This document shows positions 1 through 4,934 of a stretch of 9,847 nt of DNA, piece by piece. A model generated the notes under the pieces. It saw nothing but the letters and a program-made list of their open reading frames with translations, was not told the DNA's origin and did no database searches. Source of the stretch: Syntrophomonadaceae bacterium (lineage in GTDB: Bacteria; Bacillota; Dethiobacteria; DTU022; UBA8154); the NCBI GenBank assembly GCA_007122565.1, contig SKTJ01000283.1, positions 1 through 9,847 on the forward strand. The letters run 5' to 3'. The position numbers were made by a program, and so were the translations under genes. Position 1 is the first letter of the stretch. Every line of letters begins with the position of its first letter.

Positions 1-64
1 CGCATGAGCGAAGCGTGCAATTACAGGAAAAGAGATCAATGTTCCAAATTGGCGGCTAAGCCGG

Positions 65-125
65 ACCACAGAAGATAAAACCTAAGGATTACCACAGAAG
101 ATAAAACCTAAGGATTACCACAGAA
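65..125. repeat. 26-bp tandem repeat, about 2.3 copies
   Basis: Two identical 26-bp units (65-90 and 91-116) are followed by the first 9 bases of a third (117-125). The unit begins ACCACAGAAG and ends CCTAAGGATT. The tract lies in the non-coding leader before the MOSC gene. After it the sequence drifts into A-rich text with further ACACAGAA-like words (about 144-170). I see no open reading frame that it would encode. Perfect identity of the two units suggests recent duplication by slippage. Two abutting copies without spacers rule out a CRISPR array. Confidence 0.9.
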
Positions 126-250
126 TACAATAAAAAAGGCAAAGATTACGTAGAACACACAGAAAAAGATGAATATGGGATTTAGAATAGCTGTCCCCGT
201 GACATGGCGATGTGTAGAAACATCAATCTTTTTGCGAAGGGGGAATAGGT

Positions 251-691
251 GTGGCTGTTGGGACTGTTGTTGCGGTTTGCCGCAGTGAGAATAAGGGTGA
301 ACGGAAGAAAGATTATGGTTCGGGCGTGCTTGTAGCTGGGCACGGTTTTGAAGAGGATGCCCATGCAGGAGACTGGCATCGTCAGGTAAGCTTGTTGGCG
401 CTGGAGAGCATTGATAAAATGCGTAGCAAAGGCCTGGATGTCAATCCCGGCGACTTTGCCGAGAATATTACCACGGAAGGACTTGTTCTACCTGATTTGC
501 CTTTAGGAACCCGCATGCAGTTGGGAAATGACGTGGTTCTGGAAGTTACGCAGATTGGTAAGGTATGTCACGATCGTTGTGCCATCTACGAACAGGCCGG
601 TGATTGCGTGATGCCTCGCGAGGGTATTTTTACAAAGGTGCTGCAGGGCGGTAGGGTAAAGACTGGTGATTCCATTACAGTATTTATATAA
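251..691 (+). CDS. MOSC domain-containing protein
   Basis: This 146-residue protein is essentially one stand-alone MOSC domain, the fold shared with the C-terminus of molybdenum cofactor sulfurase. Visible family blocks are GDAHAGDWHRQVSLL-like text (here EEDAHAGDWHRQVSLL, residues 35-50), GDFAENITTEG (67-77), and a cysteine cluster CHDRC (C106, C110) followed by C119 in AGDCVMPREG. The conserved cysteine of MOSC proteins is thought to carry sulfur, and stand-alone clostridial members often sit next to moa/mog genes; both points are family knowledge. The specific substrate is unknown and no Moco gene is visible here. The start is GTG at 251, supported by GAAGGGGG about 7 nt upstream. The stop overlaps a TATAAT hexamer that may serve yebC. 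Confidence 0.93.
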   Translation: MAVGTVVAVCRSENKGERKKDYGSGVLVAGHGFEEDAHAGDWHRQVSLLALESIDKMRSKGLDVNPGDFAENITTEGLVLPDLPLGTRMQLGNDVVLEVTQIGKVCHDRCAIYEQAGDCVMPREGIFTKVLQGGRVKTGDSITVFI

Positions 692-692
692 T
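664..692 (+). promoter_or_regulatory. possible sigma-A promoter for yebC
   Basis: A perfect TATAAT lies at 687-692, overlapping the stop codon of the MOSC gene. With a 17-bp spacer the -35 would be TGGTGA (664-669), only 3 of 6 matches to TTGACA. It is well placed to transcribe yebC, whose start is 47 nt downstream. The weak -35 makes this tentative. Confidence 0.35.
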
Positions 693-738
693 TAAAACAC
701 ATCTCCCAAAGAATATTTTGCATTAAGGAGTGCGTACC

Positions 739-1491
739 ATGGCTGGTCATTCTAAATGGGCTAATACCAAGCATCGCAAAGCCCGGGTTGATGCACAAAA
801 GGGGAAAATATTTACCAAACTGGCGCGGGAAATTATTATCGCTGCCAGGGAGGGCGGCGGTGATTTGGACGCTAATTTCAGCTTGCGCCTTTCTGTCCAA
901 AAGGCAAGGGATGCTAATATGCCCGGGGATAATATTAACCGGGCTATTCTAAAAGGGACGGGCGAGCAGGATGACATCCCCCTTGAGCACTTCAATTATG
1001 AAGGATATGGTCCTGGTGGGGTTGCTATATTGCTGGAAATAATGACGGACAATCGCAACCGGACGGCAGCGGAGATTCGCAGTCTATTTACGCGCCGCGG
1101 TGGGAACATGGGAGATTTAGGTTGTGTCGCTTGGATGTTCAAGCGTATGGGGTACATAACGATTGATAAACAGGATAATCCACCTGCGGAAGATGAACTG
1201 ATGCTGCTTGCTCTGGAGAGCGGTGCTGAGGATTTCAAAGATGAAGATAGTAATTTTGTTATTCTAACCGCTCCGGAGGGTTTTGAGCAGGTGAAGGAAA
1301 TGTTACTCAAGCACAATATCCCCGTTGCTGCTGCAGAAGTTACAATGGTGCCTGAAAATACGGTTCCCGTAAATGATCCGGAGGAAGCAAAAAAACTTCT
1401 GGATTTGCTGGATGCATTGGAAGACCAGGATGACGTCCAAAATGTCTATGCCAATTATGATATCCCTGACGAAATTATAAACTCCCTCTAA
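739..1491 (+). CDS. yebC: YebC/PmpR (TACO1) family protein
   Basis: The 250-residue protein matches the full length of the YebC family. The signature N-terminus MAGHSKWANTKHRKA (1-15) is followed by the KGKIFTKLAREI block (21-32), KARDANMPGDNINRAI (55-70), and the hallmark EGYGPGGVAILLEIMTDNRNRT segment (88-109). The family was long annotated as a DNA-binding regulator; later work on TACO1 and bacterial YebC points to a role in translation, including relief of polyproline stalling. Which applies here cannot be read from sequence. I chose ATG 739 over the in-frame GTG 730 because the family starts at MAGHS and TAAGGAG (724-730) lies 8 nt upstream. Sitting directly before ruvC is the usual context. 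Confidence 0.97.
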   Translation: MAGHSKWANTKHRKARVDAQKGKIFTKLAREIIIAAREGGGDLDANFSLRLSVQKARDANMPGDNINRAILKGTGEQDDIPLEHFNYEGYGPGGVAILLEIMTDNRNRTAAEIRSLFTRRGGNMGDLGCVAWMFKRMGYITIDKQDNPPAEDELMLLALESGAEDFKDEDSNFVILTAPEGFEQVKEMLLKHNIPVAAAEVTMVPENTVPVNDPEEAKKLLDLLDALEDQDDVQNVYANYDIPDEIINSL

Positions 1492-1505
1492 ATTAGGAAT
1501 AACTT

Positions 1506-1531
1506 ACCTCTTAGCAGGGGTTTATTTTTTT
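1506..1531 (+). terminator. weak intrinsic terminator after yebC
   Basis: A short imperfect stem, ACCTC paired with GGGGT around loop TTAGCA, is followed by a T-rich run (TTTATTTTTTT). It lies 15 nt after the yebC stop. The stem is only 5 bp with a G-U pair, so read-through into ruvC is likely. A TATGAT hexamer at 1545-1550 could be a -10 for ruvC, but I see no good -35. Confidence 0.4.
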
Positions 1532-1574
1532 ATAGCGAATTGTTTATGATATTAAAGAAGTCAGGAGCCAGATA

Positions 1575-2144
1575 ATGAATGTGAGAAGGCAGGCTGGGCG
1601 GAGTAGTGAGGCAGTTCAGGTGCTGGGCATTGATCCAGGCCTTGCCATAACCGGGTATGGCCTGCTGAAAATGGAAAATGACAAATGTACCGTATTGAAT
1701 TATGGCTGCATACGCACGCCGGCCGGGCAGGAATTGCCGCAACGTCTATTAGCCGTGTTTGAAGGTATTTGTTCGTTAATTAATCTATATTCACCTGGCG
1801 TTATGGCAGTGGAGCAGTTATTCTTTTGTAAAAATGTCCGCACGGCAACGCAAGTAGGGGAGGCACGTGGAGCCATTTTGACAGCTGCTGCCGTGCATAA
1901 CGTTCCCATCGTTGAGTATACCCCCCTCCAGATTAAACAAGCCGTAGCCGGCTACGGGAAAGCTGAGAAAAAACAAGTACAACAGATGGTTTCCCTGATC
2001 CTCAAGATAGCAGAGCCACCTCAACCTGATGATGCCGCCGATGCCCTTGCTGTCGCCCTTTGTTATCTTCAGTCAAGACGCTGGGACGAAGCAGTTGGAA
2101 AGTTGGATAGTTGGAAAGTTGGAAAGGCAAAGAAAACCCGGTAA
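1575..2144 (+). CDS. ruvC: crossover junction endodeoxyribonuclease RuvC
   Basis: RuvC is the Holliday-junction resolvase that nicks two strands symmetrically, working with RuvAB. The four catalytic acidic residues are all present: D20 in LGIDPGLAITGYG, E80 in AVEQLFF, and D153 and D156 in PDDAADALAVAL. These correspond to E. coli D7, E66, D138 and D141. ATG 1575 has AGGAG 7 nt upstream, giving a 15-residue N-terminal extension before the usual VLGIDPG start. GTG 1620, with GAGG at 1608-1611, would give the standard N-terminus and cannot be excluded. The last residues (about DSWKVGKAKKTR) are encoded by an octamer repeat tract and do not look like conserved RuvC sequence. The ruvC-ruvA-ruvB order supports the call. 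Confidence 0.96.
   Translation: MNVRRQAGRSSEAVQVLGIDPGLAITGYGLLKMENDKCTVLNYGCIRTPAGQELPQRLLAVFEGICSLINLYSPGVMAVEQLFFCKNVRTATQVGEARGAILTAAAVHNVPIVEYTPLQIKQAVAGYGKAEKKQVQQMVSLILKIAEPPQPDDAADALAVALCYLQSRRWDEAVGKLDSWKVGKAKKTR
2093..2124 (+). repeat. octamer tandem repeat in the 3' end of ruvC
   Basis: Four consecutive 8-mers of the form AGTTGGAW start at 2093, 2101, 2109 and 2117; only the last base (A or T) varies. The tract is inside the ruvC reading frame and, because 8 is not a multiple of 3, it encodes a non-periodic peptide (VGKLDSWKVGKA). The ruvC stop follows 18 nt later. It appears to be an intergenic-type repeat that has become the C-terminal tail of the protein. Confidence 0.9.
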
Positions 2145-2155
2145 TACAGTAGCTG

Positions 2156-2185
2156 GTGTAGGGGCGGACGACCCTGTCCGCCCGC
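2156..2185. repeat. GC-rich palindromic element between ruvC and ruvA
   Basis: A perfect 8-bp inverted repeat, GGGCGGAC (2162-2169) and GTCCGCCC (2176-2183), encloses the 6-nt loop GACCCT. It lies between the ruvC stop and the ruvA ribosome binding site. There is no T tract, so it is not a standard terminator. Its core GGGCGGACGACCCT recurs in opposite orientation (13 of 14 bases) at 2839-2852 on the other side of ruvA. It resembles REP/BIME-type intergenic palindromes. Confidence 0.8.
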
Positions 2186-2204
2186 AAATTGATAATGTAT
2201 TTAT

Positions 2205-2209
2205 GGGAG
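2205..2209 (+). promoter_or_regulatory. ribosome binding site that sets the ruvA start
   Basis: GGGAG lies 8 nt before GTG 2218. That start gives the standard RuvA N-terminus (M)LSYLQG. ATG 2203 and GTG 2209 are in frame but overlap the site itself and would add non-family residues. Confidence 0.6.
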
Positions 2210-2217
2210 TGCTGTGT

Positions 2218-2805
2218 GTGCTCAGTTATTTGCAGGGAATTCTAAGTGAAGCTTATCCCCAGCATATTATCGTTCAAGTGGGCGGGCTTGGGGTAAAGGC
2301 TTTTATTCCAGCCTCTTTTTATTTTGATTTGCCTGAAACAGGAGCAGCAGTAACCGTCCATACTGTTATGTTAATTAAAGATGATGAGGCGGTGCTGTAC
2401 GGTTTTTCTAACACTGCAGAACGGGATTTTTTTAAGATTATGCTTAAGGTTTCGGGTATCGGGCCAAAGGTTGCGCTGGCTTTGATCGGCCATCTGACCC
2501 TGCCCCGTCTTTTAAGCGCATTGAATGCTGAGGATGTGCATGCTCTTACTGCAGTTCCCGGTATCGGTAATAAAACAGCGCAGCGGCTCATTTATGAATT
2601 AAAGGAAAAAGTAGCTGCCCTTAAGCTGGATGGTACCATTCCTCATTCCGCTGAGCATGGCGGTTCCTGGCCTACTGTGGAAGAAGCCCTGCTGGGGCTT
2701 GGTTATTCGCCTAAAGAGGTGGCCCAGGCCAGGAACCGGTTGGGCGAAGAAAAGGGCAGTGTGGAAGACCTTTTTAAAAAAGCTTTGGCATTTTTTGCAA
2801 AATAG
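2218..2805 (+). CDS. ruvA: Holliday junction branch migration protein RuvA
   Basis: RuvA binds the four-way junction as a tetramer and loads the RuvB motor. From GTG 2218 the protein has 195 residues, close to the family norm of about 200. Domain I is an OB-like N-terminus (1-63) ending in LYGF. Domain II has two helix-hairpin-helix motifs, VSGIGPKVALALI (78-90) and VPGIGNKTAQRLI (113-125). Domain III (about 148-195, TVEEALLGLGYSPKEV onward) is the flexible RuvB-binding module. The open frame extends upstream to 2029, but that part overlaps ruvC and the palindromic element and has no family similarity, so I exclude it. Confidence 0.96.
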   Translation: MLSYLQGILSEAYPQHIIVQVGGLGVKAFIPASFYFDLPETGAAVTVHTVMLIKDDEAVLYGFSNTAERDFFKIMLKVSGIGPKVALALIGHLTLPRLLSALNAEDVHALTAVPGIGNKTAQRLIYELKEKVAALKLDGTIPHSAEHGGSWPTVEEALLGLGYSPKEVAQARNRLGEEKGSVEDLFKKALAFFAK

Positions 2806-2827
2806 CGTTTGGATAATGACAGCATAG

Positions 2828-2869
2828 CAGCGGGAGAAAGGGTCGTCTGCCCTTAAAGGGACTTCCGCT
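2828..2869. repeat. second GC-rich element, inverted, before ruvB
   Basis: The ruvA-ruvB gap (85 nt) carries nested inverted repeats: AGCGG (2829-2833) with CCGCT (2865-2869) outside, and AAGGG (2838-2842) with CCCTT (2850-2854) inside. The reverse complement of 2839-2852 reads GGGCAGACGACCCT, matching the element before ruvA at 13 of 14 positions. It ends 7 nt before the ruvB AGGAGG. A folded structure here could affect ruvB translation; that is inference. Confidence 0.6.
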
Positions 2870-2890
2870 TTTATGCAGGAGGATTAATTG

Positions 2891-3919
2891 ATGGATGAAG
2901 AGAGAATTGTCTCTGCTAAGATAAAAGGTGAGGAAATACAGTACGAGGGAAGTTTGCGTCCGCAGCAACTTGCTCATTTTATTGGTCAGGAGCGACTGAA
3001 AGATAAGCTTGGGATATATATAAAGGCAGCCCAGGATAGGAGCGAACCCCTGGATCATGTATTGCTGCACGGCCCTCCGGGATTAGGCAAGACCACGCTT
3101 GCTTTTATTATCTCGCGGGAAATGGGTGTAAACATTAGGATAACGTCCGGCCCCGCCGTGGAAAGGCCGGGAGACCTGGCCACACTTTTAACGGGCCTGG
3201 CCCCGGGAGATATTCTTTTTATCGATGAGATTCACCGCCTGCAGCGGAGTGTTGAGGAAATACTTTACCCTGCCCTTGAGGATTTTGCCCTCGATATAAT
3301 TATCGGAAAGGGACCGGCAGCGCGCACCCTGAGGTTGGATATTGCTCCTTTTACCCTTATCGGGGCTACCACCCGTGCCGGTTTAATCTCATCTCCGCTG
3401 CGGGATCGATTTGGCATTGTGGAACGAATTGAATTCTATGATGCGGAGGCCCTGGGAGAGATTATTACCCGTTCTGCCTCACTGCTGGGGGTGGAGGTTG
3501 AAGCGGTGGGGGCAACAAAACTGGCTCTGGCCTCCCGCGGCACTCCCCGCATCGCCAATCGCCTGCTCAAACGAGTGCGCGATTATGCTCAGGTTAGGGC
3601 AAAGGGTGTGATCACCTCCGATGTAGCCAATATGGCCCTGGAAATACTGGATGTTGACCCCATTGGTCTGGATCGCACCGATTATCTCCTGTTGGAGACA
3701 ATAATTCATAAGTTTGCCGGTGGGCCGGTTGGTTTGGAGACTTTGGCTGCAGCCATAAACGAGGAGGCCAACACGATCGAGGAGGTTTATGAACCCTATC
3801 TTATGAAAATCGGCTTTTTAAAACGAACTGCAAGGGGAAGGGTTGCCACAGAGAGGGTTTATGAACATCTGAAAATCGAAAGGGGCGGCGTCTACCGGCA
3901 GCAGAGTGCGGATTTTTGA
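2891..3919 (+). CDS. ruvB: Holliday junction branch migration ATPase RuvB
   Basis: RuvB is the AAA+ hexameric motor that pumps DNA through the RuvA-bound junction. The 342-residue length is normal. The family entry block SLRPQQLAHFIGQ (21-33) is followed by Walker A GPPGLGKT (61-68), Walker B LFIDEIH (109-115), sensor 1 GATT (158-161), the arginine-finger segment SPLRDRFG (168-175) and sensor 2 GTPRIANRLL. A C-terminal winged helix contains IGFLKRTARGRVAT. ATG 2891 has AGGAGG (2877-2882) 8 nt upstream; TTG 2888 is an unlikely alternative. It completes ruvCAB. A 146-nt gap follows before queH, with no convincing terminator. Confidence 0.98.
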   Translation: MDEERIVSAKIKGEEIQYEGSLRPQQLAHFIGQERLKDKLGIYIKAAQDRSEPLDHVLLHGPPGLGKTTLAFIISREMGVNIRITSGPAVERPGDLATLLTGLAPGDILFIDEIHRLQRSVEEILYPALEDFALDIIIGKGPAARTLRLDIAPFTLIGATTRAGLISSPLRDRFGIVERIEFYDAEALGEIITRSASLLGVEVEAVGATKLALASRGTPRIANRLLKRVRDYAQVRAKGVITSDVANMALEILDVDPIGLDRTDYLLLETIIHKFAGGPVGLETLAAAINEEANTIEEVYEPYLMKIGFLKRTARGRVATERVYEHLKIERGGVYRQQSADF

Positions 3920-4051
3920 GGTTGGAAATTTTCCATTTCTCACCGCGATTTGGCTATTATCTCATATAAAGAATGTTCCCTGTTTATATTTCGGGACATA
4001 ATAAAACAGAACAGAAAACCAAACTTAATCATTACCGGCATGGGGCGGTTC

Positions 4052-4060
4052 AGGTGGGGG
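4052..4060 (+). promoter_or_regulatory. probable ribosome binding site for queH
   Basis: AGGTG within AGGTGGGGG lies at 4052-4060. It is 9 nt (from AGGTG) before TTG 4066, which would start the protein as (M)DLLLHICCAPC, the usual form of a QueH N-terminus. GTG 4054 overlaps this site and would instead rely on the poorer GGGGCGG at 4042-4048. Confidence 0.5.
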
Positions 4061-4065
4061 TATTG

Positions 4066-4599
4066 TTGGATTTACTACTGCACATTTGCTGTGCACCTTG
4101 CAGCATTTATAGTTGGGATTATTTTTCCGGATTGGGCTATCAACCGGGTGGTTTTTTCTTTAACCCGAATATTCACCCTTACCGGGAGTTTTCCAGTCGT
4201 CTGAAAGCGTTGCGCGAGCTTGCGCAAAATGAAGGGCGGCCTGTTACATTTGACGAACGGTATCTGATGGATGATTTTTTACGTCTGGCTGTTAGTGCCG
4301 GAAATGAACGCTGCCGCCTTTGCTATGAGATGCGATTATTGGAGACAGCACATAAGGCCAGGGAGGCGGAGATTGAAAATTTTACCACGACCCTGCTACT
4401 TAGTCCCTACCAAAAGCATGAATTGCTTAAAAGTGTGGGGGAGCAGGTAGGGGAGCAAACAGGGGTTAATTTTATTTACGCCGACCTCCGTTCCGGTTTC
4501 CGGGAGAGCATGGATCAAGCCCGGGAAAAAGAGCTCTACCGCCAGCAATACTGCGGTTGCATATTTAGTGAGAAGGAAAGATATTATAAGGGCAGTTAG
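4066..4599 (+). CDS. queH: epoxyqueuosine reductase QueH (DUF208)
   Basis: QueH reduces epoxyqueuosine to queuosine in the tRNA anticodon, a non-homologous replacement for cobalamin-dependent QueG. Numbering from TTG 4066 (177 residues), the family cysteines are C8-C9 and C12 in HICCAPCS, C83 and C86 in RCRLCYE, and C163 and C165 in YCGCIFSE. These include the iron-sulfur ligands known for the family. Other hallmarks are GFFFNPNIHPYREF (29-42), TTTLLLSPYQKHELLK (107-122) and LYRQQYCGC (157-165). The frame is open back to ATG 3973, but that extension lacks a ribosome binding site and family similarity. GTG 4054 is also possible, so the start is uncertain. queA and tgt, encoding the two preceding steps, lie downstream. 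Confidence 0.93.
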   Translation: MDLLLHICCAPCSIYSWDYFSGLGYQPGGFFFNPNIHPYREFSSRLKALRELAQNEGRPVTFDERYLMDDFLRLAVSAGNERCRLCYEMRLLETAHKAREAEIENFTTTLLLSPYQKHELLKSVGEQVGEQTGVNFIYADLRSGFRESMDQAREKELYRQQYCGCIFSEKERYYKGS

Positions 4600-4678
4600 A
4601 TAGCAGGTAGCAGGTAGGGTAAAAACCACGTGCCCCGAAGATTTTGACTTTCCTACCCGCTACCTGCTATCTGCTACC
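4598..4678. repeat. heptamer-built long hairpin after queH
   Basis: A left arm at 4598-4618 and a right arm at 4652-4672 are inverted repeats of 21 bp with one mismatch, around a 33-nt loop. Each arm is built from repeated 7-mers: GCAGGTA at 4603-4609 and 4610-4616, with CTACCTG/CTATCTG-type units on the right. The element begins inside the queH stop codon and ends 18 nt before the DUF2905 ribosome binding site. It lacks a T tract, so it is not a classical terminator, though the RNA would fold strongly. It may protect or attenuate the mRNA between queH and the DUF2905-SpoIID pair; that is inference. Confidence 0.88.
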
Positions 4679-4696
4679 CCCTAACCAACCATTACA

Positions 4697-4705
4697 GAGG
4701 TGATC
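4697..4705 (+). promoter_or_regulatory. strong ribosome binding site for a TTG start
   Basis: GAGGTGATC is nine consecutive matches to the anti-Shine-Dalgarno complement (GGAGGTGATC). It lies 4 nt before TTG 4710 and decides that the DUF2905 gene starts there. There is no earlier ATG at suitable spacing. Confidence 0.8.
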
Positions 4706-4709
4706 TTAA

Positions 4710-4931
4710 TTGTTTCAGCCTGAAAATTTTGGTAGGTTGCTGCTTGGGATTGGGGCAATTATTGCCCTGGCCGGCGTGGTGTTTTTACTCGGGGGCAAGC
4801 TGGGATTGGGGCGGTTGCCCGGGGATATCCTGATCCGCAGAGAGAACCTTACCGTTTTCTTTCCCATAACCACCATGATTGTAATCAGTATTGTGTTGAC
4901 CCTGCTGTTCAGTCTTTTTCGGAGGTTATAA
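4710..4931 (+). CDS. DUF2905 family small membrane protein
   Basis: This 73-residue protein is mostly two hydrophobic helices, about residues 8-29 and 50-69. They are separated by a short loop containing GRLPGDILIRRENLTVFFP, the recognisable core of the DUF2905 family. The loop basic residues and the terminal RRL suggest an integral inner-membrane protein. Molecular function is unknown. The gene starts at TTG with an excellent ribosome binding site. Its last codons contain the GGAGG (4921-4925) used by the next gene, only 3 nt away, so translation of the two is probably coupled. In Clostridia this family commonly sits beside a SpoIID-like gene and queA (from memory), as here. Confidence 0.88.
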   Translation: MFQPENFGRLLLGIGAIIALAGVVFLLGGKLGLGRLPGDILIRRENLTVFFPITTMIVISIVLTLLFSLFRRL

Positions 4932-4934
4932 AAA

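Noticed and set aside
53..63. CGGCTAAGCCG palindrome
   Set aside because: Only 4 bp can pair around a 3-nt loop, with no T tract or nearby gene end; expected by chance.
65..125. CRISPR array
   Set aside because: The repeat units abut directly with no spacers, and there are only about 2.3 copies.
1..250. RNA gene or molybdenum cofactor riboswitch before the MOSC gene
   Set aside because: I see only a 5-bp stem at 209-224 (GATGT/ACATC) and repeats; nothing resembles the long conserved Moco aptamer or a tRNA.
586..900. Minus-strand open frames opposite MOSC/yebC, and similar ones elsewhere (for example 996-1316, 5768-6097, 7046-7378)
   Set aside because: All are antisense to well-supported genes, have no family motifs and no convincing ribosome binding sites; they are shadows of codon bias.
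2029..2217. Upstream extension of the ruvA reading frame beginning at ATG 2029
   Set aside because: It overlaps ruvC in another frame, runs through the octamer tract and the palindrome, and has no RuvA similarity; GTG 2218 has a good ribosome binding site and the family N-terminus.
3923..3935. TGGAAA-T-TTTCCA palindrome just after ruvB, as a terminator
   Set aside because: The arms are separated by one base, leaving too little loop for a stable RNA hairpin, and there is no T tract.
3950..4204. 84-residue open frame overlapping the start of queH
   Set aside because: It has no recognisable family or ribosome binding site, and shares bases with the clearly conserved QueH N-terminus.
4598..4678. 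Reading the queH hairpin as an intrinsic terminator
   Set aside because: No run of T follows either arm; the sequence after it is C- and A-rich.
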